A DNA stretch of 64,000 nucleotides from NCBI GenBank assembly GCA_021800805.1, contig JAJYYR010000003.1:1-64000 (forward strand), given 5' to 3'. The translations under genes were made by a program, and so were the position numbers. The notes under the pieces were generated by a model, which saw nothing but the letters and a program-made list of their open reading frames with translations, did not search any database and was not told the origin of the DNA. Every line of letters starts with the position of its first letter. The first letter of the stretch is position 1. This document shows positions 8,879-16,506 of the stretch, piece by piece. Source of the stretch: a bacterium (GTDB taxonomy: Bacteria > SZUA-79 > Acidulodesulfobacterales > Acidulodesulfobacteraceae).

Positions 8879-10204
8879 TTATAAAATATTTTCGTCTATT
8901 ATCCTTTTAAATTCGGCATCTAAAACCTTTTTCGCAGGCGGAAGTCCTAATTTTTTCCGCATCCCTTCCTGCGGGTCGCCGAGTCTTAACGTTTTAAAGA
9001 AAAGTTCTTCGGCTTTTTTAACATTCCTAGGACCGACGTCGTTTTTTATCGCAAGATTTTTAAGCGTAGTAAGAACGGTTTCCCAGCTGTAATTTTGAGG
9101 ACATAATTCTACGCATGTATGGCATTCGAGACATTCCCATACTATTTTTGAAGACATCGCCCTTTCGACGTCGTTGTCTAAAATCATTTTTATAACCAAA
9201 GGCGGATCGTAAGATTCGAAAGAAAGACTCATAGGACAGTCGTTTTTGCATGCGCGGCAATTATAACATCTAACTAAAGAGTCCCTGTCGAAAACGGTCG
9301 AATAATCGCTCAATGCCTTTATTCCTTTAAACTTTTCTATAAACTTTCCGGCTTTAATTTTGTGCTGCGATATAAACTCTTCGGCGCCTTCTATACCAAA
9401 AGCTAAACACATAAGTTCTTCTAAAGTTATTACCGGAATCTGACGTTTAAGTCCTTCTTTTAACAGCATAAATTGATTTGTATCAAACTGGGTAAAGCAG
9501 GAGGGGCAGACCGTAGAAACGGCATCGGCTTTGCTCTCATTGATTGAATCTAATTTTATCCTTGCCATAACTAATGATTTATCATGTTCGTCCACTCTGT
9601 CCAACGCCTGTCCGCAACACATCATTTTGTTTTTATATTGGACGGGGTTAGCTCCGAGCGCTTTTAAAATATTATCGTATTTACGGGGGTCGAATGGGGA
9701 ATCGAAATTTACGGCATGCGAAGGTCTTACCATATGACATCCATAATGAATTGCTATATTCAATCCTTTGAGGGGATATTTGACGTTTGCCCTTATTTTA
9801 TCGAGTCCGACTTCGTCGTGAAGATATTCTATGAAATGGAACACCGACGATTTGCCGGAAAAGTTTAAGTTTAACTTTTCAAGCGTTTTATTTAATTTTT
9901 TTTGATACGGAAGGTTGGCTGTCACCTTTGCCTTTATCTGCTTAAGGTTTGAATAGCATCCGGTGCAAACCGACATTATATCGACATCTTCATTTTCGGC
10001 AAGAGCTATATTTCTGATTCCGGTTAGATCGAAAAGACCTTCGTCAATGTTCTTCACCAAAGATTTTTCGGGACAGCAGGTAAAAGAATCTATATCTCTG
10101 TATTTTATATTTAGTCTATCTAAAACTAATCTTGTGGCTTTTTCCATAAAAGGAAACTTCGCCTGTATGGTGCATCCCCAAAAAAAAGCATATTCTTTAT
10201 TCAT
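8879..10204 (-). CDS. HdrB-HdrC fusion (CCG-domain Fe-S oxidoreductase)
   Basis: 441-residue iron-sulfur protein. The N-terminal half carries two complete CCG domains with textbook spacing: C11-X31-CC(43,44)-X35-CXXC(80-83), then a second C-X39-CC-X35-CXXC. These are the noncubane [4Fe-4S] sites of HdrB-type heterodisulfide reductase subunits. The C-terminal part (313-324 and 358-368) has two ferredoxin motifs, CYNCRACKNDCP and CLECHTCVELCP, as in HdrC. The order B then C is opposite to methanogen HdrD. There is no signal peptide or membrane helix, so it is cytoplasmic. It is 82 bases upstream of the split glutamate synthase on the same strand; an electron-transfer role towards it is inference. 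Confidence 0.85.
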   Translation of the reverse strand: MNKEYAFFWGCTIQAKFPFMEKATRLVLDRLNIKYRDIDSFTCCPEKSLVKNIDEGLFDLTGIRNIALAENEDVDIMSVCTGCYSNLKQIKAKVTANLPYQKKLNKTLEKLNLNFSGKSSVFHFIEYLHDEVGLDKIRANVKYPLKGLNIAIHYGCHMVRPSHAVNFDSPFDPRKYDNILKALGANPVQYKNKMMCCGQALDRVDEHDKSLVMARIKLDSINESKADAVSTVCPSCFTQFDTNQFMLLKEGLKRQIPVITLEELMCLAFGIEGAEEFISQHKIKAGKFIEKFKGIKALSDYSTVFDRDSLVRCYNCRACKNDCPMSLSFESYDPPLVIKMILDNDVERAMSSKIVWECLECHTCVELCPQNYSWETVLTTLKNLAIKNDVGPRNVKKAEELFFKTLRLGDPQEGMRKKLGLPPAKKVLDAEFKRIIDENIL

Positions 10205-10247
10205 ATTTATAATTTATTATTATATAATTTATTTATAGTTGAATTAA

Positions 10248-10275
10248 ATTATTAAATTTTAGTAAATTTAATAAT
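10248..10275. promoter_or_regulatory. 28-base inverted repeat in a divergent promoter region
   Basis: Perfect 12-base arms ATTATTAAATTT and AAATTTAATAAT flank a 4-base centre (TAGT). The repeat sits midway between the divergent HdrBC gene (start 10204) and the degenerate GGDEF gene (start 10346). The site looks like a dimeric regulator operator, although an all-AT sequence in an AT-rich gap weakens the case. Confidence 0.45.
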
Positions 10276-10345
10276 AACCCGTTATAAATAGTATAAAATA
10301 TATTAAAAAAAAATTCAATTTTAAAATGATTTATTTTAAATTTTT

Positions 10346-11239
10346 ATGGAACTTATAAATCGGATTCAACCGCTTATATTGGAGTCGGTTATCGATTTCG
10401 ACTATGCTAAATCATTTTCGTCATCCAATATACCCATAGCGATAAAGGGAATCAAAGGCGAAATCGTTTATATGAACGAATCTGCAAAAAAACTTTCTAA
10501 TTCTTCAAAAGATACAATATTCGTTTCATACGACGAAAAATTATCGGAAGACATAAAATACGTAAATGAACTTAGTCATATAGCCGTAAATAAAAAAATA
10601 GATATCAGAACGGGAAACGGACAGATAGAGGAAAAGTTTTTTAATATAGAAAGCATATCTATTTTAAACAAATTCGGACTTTTTTCCGGAACATTATTTA
10701 TCTTTCACGACCTTACGCCGTTAGTTAGCTACCTTGCCTCTTCAAGCGGCAAATCAGATAAAAATAATAAGGTTTATGATGAAATGACCGGAATGTTGTT
10801 AAAAAATCAATTCGATGAAATTTTTTCGAGGGAAACCGAAAGGTCTGAAAGATACCGTTTCCCCTTATCCGTGTCCGTATTTTATTTTGAAAATTTAATT
10901 TTTTTCGGACAGTCTTTTGGAAACGATAAACTTAATCAAGTACTGAAATTTATAGGTATTTATTTTAAGCAGAGGTTGAGAAAAACCGATATAATTTTCA
11001 GGATAGATTTTAATAATTTCAGGTGTATCCTGCCGCATACGGATTATGAAAACGCTTATAAAAAATTTAAAAAAATTAAAGACGATCTCGCCGGACTACT
11101 AAAATTTCCGGATAACGTAAAACCTGTCTTAAAATGTGGAATTTCCGAATTAAATTTAAAAAAACATTATAAAAATTACGGTATGCTGATAGAAGAAGCA
11201 ATCCTTTCATCCAAGCAGGATGCCGGATACACTTTTTAA
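10346..11239 (+). CDS. PAS-GGDEF-like signalling protein, degenerate active site
   Basis: 297-residue cytoplasmic protein. Residues about 20-125 look like a PAS sensor (IKGEIVYMNESAKKL, then FGLFSGTLFIFHDLT). Residues about 143-295 follow the GGDEF fold: the DEMTGMLLKNQFDEIF start, FGNDKLNQVLKFIGIYFKQRLRKTDIIFR, and a C-terminal CGISE with EEA. The signature GG(D/E)EF position is RIDFNNF (219-225), and the metal-binding Asp/Glu residues are mostly absent, so diguanylate cyclase activity is unlikely. It may instead bind a nucleotide or a partner. It overlaps the 3' end of convergent pgsA by 33 bases. Confidence 0.75.
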   Translation: MELINRIQPLILESVIDFDYAKSFSSSNIPIAIKGIKGEIVYMNESAKKLSNSSKDTIFVSYDEKLSEDIKYVNELSHIAVNKKIDIRTGNGQIEEKFFNIESISILNKFGLFSGTLFIFHDLTPLVSYLASSSGKSDKNNKVYDEMTGMLLKNQFDEIFSRETERSERYRFPLSVSVFYFENLIFFGQSFGNDKLNQVLKFIGIYFKQRLRKTDIIFRIDFNNFRCILPHTDYENAYKKFKKIKDDLAGLLKFPDNVKPVLKCGISELNLKKHYKNYGMLIEEAILSSKQDAGYTF

Positions 11240-11764
11240 ATATTTATAAGAGGAAATCAAAGAAAATATTATGCTTATAAAAATAAGCGTCAAGCCTATA
11301 TATCCAAAATTCAAATAAAAATGCTTATAATAAATAAGCAGGCAAAATATTCCAAACATTTGAAACGCAGTTTTCCATTTGCCTTCTTTTCCCGCCGAGA
11401 TAACGATACCTTTTTCGCTCGCTATCGCCCTGAGTCCGGTAATGAATATTTCTCTGAATATTATTATTGCAACTACCCACGCAGGTATTCTTTTTAAAGG
11501 AATCAGCATAATAAGAATAGTAATGACGAGTAGTTTGTCGGCAATAGGGTCTAAAAAAATCCCCAGATTTGTCACCAATTTCTTTTTTCTTGCAATATAG
11601 CCGTCTATAAAATCGGTTAAAATTGCAATAAAGAAAAAAACGGCGGCATATATTCCGTAGATTTCTTCCTTAAAAAAAAGCAGGGCAAATATTACCGGTA
11701 TAATCAAGATTCTTGAAAAAGTAAGAATATTTGGAATATTATATATCTGCTTTTTATCTCTCAT
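11207..11764 (-). CDS. pgsA: CDP-diacylglycerol-glycerol-3-phosphate 3-phosphatidyltransferase
   Basis: 185-residue integral membrane enzyme for phosphatidylglycerol phosphate synthesis. The CDP-alcohol phosphotransferase signature D-G-x2-A-R-x8-G-x3-D-x3-D is present as DFIDGYIARKKKLVTNLGIFLDPIADKLL (split here: DGYIAR, then G, DPIAD). There are several membrane helices (about 9-29, 33-52, 85-110, 125-145, 150-175). It follows the lytic transglycosylase gene by 5 bases, so cbiC-slt-pgsA looks like one transcript. Its 3' end overlaps the convergent GGDEF-like gene. Confidence 0.92.
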   Translation of the reverse strand: MRDKKQIYNIPNILTFSRILIIPVIFALLFFKEEIYGIYAAVFFFIAILTDFIDGYIARKKKLVTNLGIFLDPIADKLLVITILIMLIPLKRIPAWVVAIIIFREIFITGLRAIASEKGIVISAGKEGKWKTAFQMFGIFCLLIYYKHFYLNFGYIGLTLIFISIIFSLISSYKYLKSVSGILLG

Positions 11765-11769
11765 CTGCG

Positions 11770-12351
11770 CTATCTTTTTTCCTTATAATAATTCATAACT
11801 TCGTTGACGTAGTTTCTGGTTTCGTCGAATGGAGGTATACCGCCGTATTTATTAACGGCTTTACTACCGGCATTATAAGCGGCAAGAGCTAGAGGGACAT
11901 TGCCTTTATATTTGGCTATAAGGCTTTTTAAATATTCGGTGCCGCCGTAAATATTCTGGGATGGGTTAAAGGGGTCGGTTACATCAAGGGTCCTCTGCGT
12001 TTGAGGCATAAGCTGCATAAGCCCTTCCGCTCCTTTAGCCGAAACTGCCCTAATATTATATCCGGATTCCGCCTTAATAACCGCTTCGATTAATTTAGGG
12101 CTTACGTTATATTTTTTTGAAGCCTTTATTATTATATTTTTATATAATATGCGTCCGTAATTATTAAAATTGTTGCCTCCGTTTCTTTTCGTGCGCATAT
12201 AAAGATTATATCCGCTCGAAACCGGAACGTTAGAGAAATAAACGGTTCCGTTTTTACTGATGCGCATATAAATATCTGCGGCGGCAGTATTAACGTAAAT
12301 TACGTTAATTAAAAAAACAGCGCCCGCGATAAAAACTGAAAAAGTTTTCAT
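11770..12351 (-). CDS. Soluble lytic transglycosylase (SLT family, DUF4124 N-terminus)
   Basis: 193-residue exported murein hydrolase. It has a signal peptide (about 1-25, cleavage near AAA-D) and a short DUF4124-like beta region (DIYMRISKNGTVYFSNVP). The Slt catalytic domain follows, with catalytic Glu95 in AVIKAESGYN and the motifs GAEGLMQLMP, NIYGGTEYLK and ALAAYNAGSKAVNKYGG. These define a family 1 lytic transglycosylase acting in the periplasm. The start overlaps the end of cbiC by 4 bases. The specific role in growth, recycling or secretion cannot be read from the sequence. Confidence 0.9.
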   Translation of the reverse strand: MKTFSVFIAGAVFLINVIYVNTAAADIYMRISKNGTVYFSNVPVSSGYNLYMRTKRNGGNNFNNYGRILYKNIIIKASKKYNVSPKLIEAVIKAESGYNIRAVSAKGAEGLMQLMPQTQRTLDVTDPFNPSQNIYGGTEYLKSLIAKYKGNVPLALAAYNAGSKAVNKYGGIPPFDETRNYVNEVMNYYKEKR

Positions 12352-12998
12352 AAACTTTCACGTAATAAAGCATTCATAGCCGATGCGGCAGACGAACTGC
12401 CGCCCAAATTTCCAAAATTTCCTATAGCATTGTAAAAACTATTTTTATAAAGAGCTGCTTTAGACTCCGCGGCGCCTACAAAACCAACCGGCATCCCGAT
12501 AATTAAAGACGGTTTATAGTTTATCGTCTTATAAAGCTCGTCACAAATCTCCATCGCCCCGGTCAGTGCCGTGGGAGCGTTACCTATTATTATTATATCC
12601 GGCAATATTTCGTTTATAGCGGCTTTTATAGAAAAAGCCGATTTGGTCGTTCCGGCATCAGGGGGCATCTCGATGGAATTTATATAACAGTTTAAATCCA
12701 GAATTATATTTTTATTGACGTTTCTGCTTATTCCAGCTCTTGTCATTTCCGAATCGCATACGATTTTTAAGGGTTCGTTTTTAATGACTTTTTCTTTAAT
12801 AAGCCCTATACTTTTTTCTGCGGAGTTATTAGTAAAAAAAATAGTTTCGGCATAGCTAACATCACTCGTGGCATGAATAACTCTTTTTACGACCGGCTTT
12901 TCGGCTTCGGTATATGAATCGTTAAAATGCTCGTCGTCTTTTAAAATGGAGTCTATAATGCGGACGCTTTTTCCGTAAATATCTACGCCTGCGTTCAT
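12348..12998 (-). CDS. cbiC: Precorrin-8X methylmutase (CbiC/CobH)
   Basis: Moves a methyl group from C11 to C12 of the corrin ring during cobalamin synthesis. The 216-residue form starting at 12998 matches the family (MNAGVDIYGKSVRIIDSIL). It contains the catalytic His in RVIHATSD, the DSEMTRAGI stretch, and the C-terminal GMPVGFVGAAESKAAL motif. A longer open frame begins at 13121, but its extra 41 residues are an AT-rich, non-conserved stretch over the probable promoter of the divergent rlmN, so the shorter start is preferred. No other corrin genes are beside it, though MetH and the RACE protein in this window need cobalamin. Confidence 0.87.
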   Translation of the reverse strand: MNAGVDIYGKSVRIIDSILKDDEHFNDSYTEAEKPVVKRVIHATSDVSYAETIFFTNNSAEKSIGLIKEKVIKNEPLKIVCDSEMTRAGISRNVNKNIILDLNCYINSIEMPPDAGTTKSAFSIKAAINEILPDIIIIGNAPTALTGAMEICDELYKTINYKPSLIIGMPVGFVGAAESKAALYKNSFYNAIGNFGNLGGSSSAASAMNALLRESL

Positions 12999-13150
12999 AC
13001 CGTTAAATAATCCGTAAGATAAGATGTTCCGTTCATTATTTAAACTCTTCTTAATAAATGTTATAATATATACATTATAATTCTTATAATAAAATTTACC
13101 ATATTTTATTATTAAAAACAAGCATAGAAAGCCCGTAAAAAAATAAAATA

Positions 13151-14206
13151 ATGAAAACTAAATATTGGATATTCGATAAGTCGCAAAAAGAGCTTGAAGA
13201 ATACTGCGCCCTAAATGGTTTTAAAAAATATAACGCCGAACAGATTATGAGATGGATTTATTTCTGTAGAATTTTAGATTTTTCTAAAATGACCGATATC
13301 CCCAAGCCTCTCAGAGAAAATCTTGCAGATAATTTTAATGCCGATCTTCCGAATATCATAGATAAACAACATGAAATAGATACAGGCGGCAGTTCTAAAA
13401 AATATCTGATAAAATTCCCGGACGGCGGGATTATAGAGTCAGTTTTGATAAACTATAAAAATCGAAAAACATTATGCTTATCGTCCCAAATAGGCTGCAG
13501 GATGGGTTGCGTTTACTGCGAAACATCGGGTCTCGGCTTTACCAGACACCTAACGTCAGGCGAAATAATATCTCAGATATTAACCGTAGAAAACGATATG
13601 AACGCCGGAATTACCAATATCGTTTTTATGGGAATGGGCGAGCCTTTAGACAACATAGAAGAAGTAGAAAAATCATTAAATATAATATCTAAAGATAAAT
13701 TTATCGGCATAGCTCCGCGAAAAATAACCGTTTCCACGTGCGGCATGCTGAATGTTTTAAAAGACTTAAATTTCAATGAATTCAAATATAAAATTGCCGT
13801 ATCTTTAAACGCATCCGACAATATAACACGAAGTATGCTTATGCCTATAAATAAAAAATTTCCTTTAGAAAATTTAGCCGCTTTGATAAACGGCAAAAAG
13901 CCGTCGGTTCATAATAAAACGACGATAGAATATGTGCTGATAAAAGAAGTAAACGACGGCATAGAAAACGCTAAAAAATTAATTAAAATGTTTTCGCCGG
14001 CAAAGGTAAAATTTAACCTGATACCTTTAAACAAAGAGCAAAACTCGATATATCTTAAAAATTTTGAAAGACCGGACGATACGGTTGTCGATAATTTTAA
14101 ATCAAAACTATCTAAGGCGGGATTTACCGTAACGGTAAGATTTTCCAAAGCCCGATCGATAAACGGAGGATGCGGACAGCTCAAGGCGAAAACGATAAAT
14201 TCCTAA
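13151..14206 (+). CDS. rlmN: Dual-specificity 23S rRNA/tRNA adenine C2-methyltransferase RlmN
   Basis: Radical SAM enzyme that makes 2-methyladenosine at 23S A2503 (and in some tRNAs). The 351-residue protein has the N-terminal helical domain (FKKYNAEQIMRWIY), the [4Fe-4S] motif CRMGCVYC (CxxxCxxC), and the FMGMGEPLDN motif. It also has the resolving-cysteine region STCGM and a C-terminal GGCGQLK with the second catalytic Cys. Length is standard. It is transcribed alone on the plus strand, divergent from cbiC, and overlaps the 3' end of the RACE-protein gene by 26 bases. Confidence 0.94.
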   Translation: MKTKYWIFDKSQKELEEYCALNGFKKYNAEQIMRWIYFCRILDFSKMTDIPKPLRENLADNFNADLPNIIDKQHEIDTGGSSKKYLIKFPDGGIIESVLINYKNRKTLCLSSQIGCRMGCVYCETSGLGFTRHLTSGEIISQILTVENDMNAGITNIVFMGMGEPLDNIEEVEKSLNIISKDKFIGIAPRKITVSTCGMLNVLKDLNFNEFKYKIAVSLNASDNITRSMLMPINKKFPLENLAALINGKKPSVHNKTTIEYVLIKEVNDGIENAKKLIKMFSPAKVKFNLIPLNKEQNSIYLKNFERPDDTVVDNFKSKLSKAGFTVTVRFSKARSINGGCGQLKAKTINS

Positions 14207-15437
14207 TAAAATACTTTTGAAAAATCCCGCTGCCGGAAAGAGGAAAGTTTTTCGATATTTTAATTATATTTTTTATATCTCTTTCCCTTTGCGCCGAATC
14301 CGCCGTTATGTATTTTAAACATCCCGAAAGAACCGACCCGTCTATAACGCTAATATTTTTCCCTTTGAAAGGAAAAATATCGATTAAATCTATAATATCC
14401 GATCTTATATGGCTGCCGAACGTTCCCGAAATAAATACGTCGAAGTCCCCATAGTCCGAAATTTTAAATTTATCCAACAGTATTTCGGAAGCAGATTTGA
14501 CTGCCGATTTTGCAAATTGAAACTGTCTGACGTCTTCCTGAAAAAACTTAATATTATTTTTCCCGTCAAAATAAAGAATAATTGCGTTTTCGTTTTCTTT
14601 TTCGATTTTTTCGACAACGGTAAAACTTTCGGATTCTATTTCTTCCGGCGGTAAAATTCTACCGTTTTTATTTATAATGCCTTCTTTTAAAAGTTCATAC
14701 ATAAGACTCATTATGCCGCTTCCGCAAATTCCCGAAGGAACAGAACCGGATATAGTTTTAATATCAAAAATACCCTCCTCGAAACGCACTTCCGATATAG
14801 CTCCGTCCGAAGCCGTCATTCCAGATTTTATATTTCCGCCTTCAAACGCCGGACCGGCAGGAGCAGAAGTAGTATATATTTTATCTTTACAGCCGACGGC
14901 TATTTCGACGTTTGTTCCAAAATCCGCGATAAAAGCCGGTTTATCCCTTTTCGTCATATCTAAAAAATAAATAGATGCAACTGTATCCCCGCCCACGAAT
15001 CCGTCTAACACGGGGAAAATAAATAATTTATTATTTTTAAGATAAAAATCTGGTAAATATGAGGTATTATCAGGAAAGAATAGTTCGGACATCGGTCTAT
15101 AAGGAGGTTTTGAAAGAGATACTAACGGGTAGCCGCATAACGTCATTTCCATAACGGTATTACCGGCAATCGCGACTTCTTTTATATCACCGTAATTAAA
15201 TCCTAATTCGTTTTTATACGAGTCTATTAGGGCATTTATAGTCGATACCGCCCTCTCCTGCAGTTTTCTAACCGAATTTTTATCTAAACCGTTCTGTATC
15301 CTTTTTATGGAATCCAGACCGAATTCCGGATACTGAAAATTTAAGAGACTCTTGGCGGGAAAAACATTTTTTTCGCCGTCGGTTATAATTGCCGCAACGG
15401 TCGTCGTGCCGAGATCGACCCCTAGCGAATATTTCAT
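14181..15437 (-). CDS. RACE-type corrinoid-activating ATPase (DUF4445, no ferredoxin domain)
   Basis: 418-residue ASKHA-fold protein. The phosphate loop is SLGVDLGTTTVAAIITDG at residues 4-21. AGNTVMEMTLCG, LDGFVGGDTVASIYFLDM, FIADFGTNVEIAVG, TSAPAGPAFEGGNIKSGM and VPSGICGSGIMSLMYELLKEG are hallmarks of the RACE/DUF4445 family. These proteins use ATP to reduce inactive Co(II) corrinoids. Most members carry an N-terminal 2Fe-2S domain; here the protein starts directly at the ATPase fold, so electrons must come from another protein. It lies 2 bases after selD. A plausible client is the MetH at 24.8-27.2 kb, which lacks its own reactivation domain (inference). Confidence 0.85.
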   Translation of the reverse strand: MKYSLGVDLGTTTVAAIITDGEKNVFPAKSLLNFQYPEFGLDSIKRIQNGLDKNSVRKLQERAVSTINALIDSYKNELGFNYGDIKEVAIAGNTVMEMTLCGYPLVSLSKPPYRPMSELFFPDNTSYLPDFYLKNNKLFIFPVLDGFVGGDTVASIYFLDMTKRDKPAFIADFGTNVEIAVGCKDKIYTTSAPAGPAFEGGNIKSGMTASDGAISEVRFEEGIFDIKTISGSVPSGICGSGIMSLMYELLKEGIINKNGRILPPEEIESESFTVVEKIEKENENAIILYFDGKNNIKFFQEDVRQFQFAKSAVKSASEILLDKFKISDYGDFDVFISGTFGSHIRSDIIDLIDIFPFKGKNISVIDGSVLSGCLKYITADSAQRERDIKNIIKISKNFPLSGSGIFQKYFIRNLSFSP

Positions 15438-15439
15438 AA

Positions 15440-16495
15440 TTAAATTATATTTATATAAATGCCGTCTTTTACGTTTTTATTCAAAACCATGCCGATTTTA
15501 TAAAGAGGTTCGCCTTTAATTTTAAATATTTTTTCCGTCGCCGACGCTTTACCTTCCGGAACGGAAAATATTAAGCCCCCCGAAGTTTCCGCTCCGAAAG
15601 CAATCCATAATAAATTTTCATCAAGTCCTTCTTTAACGGAAACGTATTGGGTAAAATATTTTCTGTTGCGCTTGGTTCCCGTAGGATTGACGCCCTTTTT
15701 TATCAGGTCGGGAACGCCGTTTATTACAGGAAGAGAGTGCAAGTCTATTTCGCATCGTGTTCCGCTTGCAATCATCATTTCGCTTAGATGCCCAATAAGC
15801 CCGAATCCGGTAACGTCGGTTACGGCATCGGGCGACCTTAAAGAAACGGCTAATTCGGAAGCATATTTATTCAGCTTCGACATAGACGACACAGCCTCAT
15901 CGAGAGTAATTTCATTAAGAAAATCCGTGCATATAGCGCTAACGGCAAATCCGGTGCCAAGACTTTTAGTTAAATATAAAATATCTCCCGGTTCCGCGCC
16001 TCTATTAGAATAAATTTCATCTATACCGCAAATGCCTGTAACGCTTAAACCGTATTTTATCTCCTTGTCGTCGATTGAATGACCCCCTAAAAGTGCGGCG
16101 CCTGCTTCGATAATTTTATTTAATCCGCCCGCAAGTATAAGGTTGAAAACCTCTTTTTCTATATCGTTTATAGGAAAACAGGCAATATTCAACGCTGTTA
16201 AAGGCTTTCCTCCCATGGCATAAACATCGGATAGAGCGTTAGCCGCGGCAATCTGACCGAAAGAATAAGGGTCGTCCACAACCGGAGTAAAGAAATCCAC
16301 TGTCTGAATAAGACAGGTACCGTCGTTAATTTTATAAACGCCTGCATCGTCTTTATATCCAAACCCGACTAAAACGTTTTTGTTTTGAGGCACGGGTAAT
16401 TTTTCGAGAATTTTGGAAAGGTCCTCCGGACCTATCTTGCACCCTCAGCCGTGAGCGCTTGTCAAACTTGTAAGTTTGTATTTTTTCGACGTCAT
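15440..16495 (-). CDS. selD: Selenide, water dikinase (selenophosphate synthetase), selenoprotein form
   Basis: Makes selenophosphate from selenide and ATP for selenocysteine synthesis. A normal reading frame is found only from a GTG at 16393. In the same frame the ATG at 16495 opens a further 34 codons encoding SLTSAHGUGCKIGPEDL, interrupted by one TGA at codon 17 (16445-16447). The flanking SAHG-x-GCK is exactly the SelD active-site loop, where x is Cys or Sec, so TGA is read as selenocysteine. A SECIS-like hairpin follows. Full length is 351 residues, with downstream motifs DDAGVY, TVDFFTPVVDDPYSFGQIAAANALSDVYAMGG and GLNKIIEAGAALLGGHS. It starts 11 bases after mlaD. Confidence 0.92.
16419..16447 (-). 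promoter_or_regulatory. UGA selenocysteine codon with SECIS-like hairpin in selD
   Basis: On the mRNA strand the UGA (16447-16445) is followed, after 11 bases, by a perfect 6-base-pair hairpin AGGTCC-GGA-GGACCT (16433-16419). A small stem with a G-containing apical loop just downstream of UGA is what SelB recognises in bacterial selenoprotein mRNAs. The stem start (about 12 bases after UGA) is within the range seen for bacterial SECIS elements. Confidence 0.75.
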
Positions 16496-16506
16496 TTTTT
16501 ATTTTC

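Noticed and set aside
12999..13121. N-terminal extension of the precorrin-8X methylmutase
   Set aside because: The extension is AT-rich, not conserved in CbiC, and lies over the divergent promoter region of rlmN.
16393..16447. selD as a frameshifted or 5'-truncated gene starting at GTG 16393
   Set aside because: The frame upstream is continuous apart from one TGA located exactly at the Cys/Sec position of the conserved SelD loop, and it has a downstream hairpin and an ATG start. Selenocysteine explains it better than damage.
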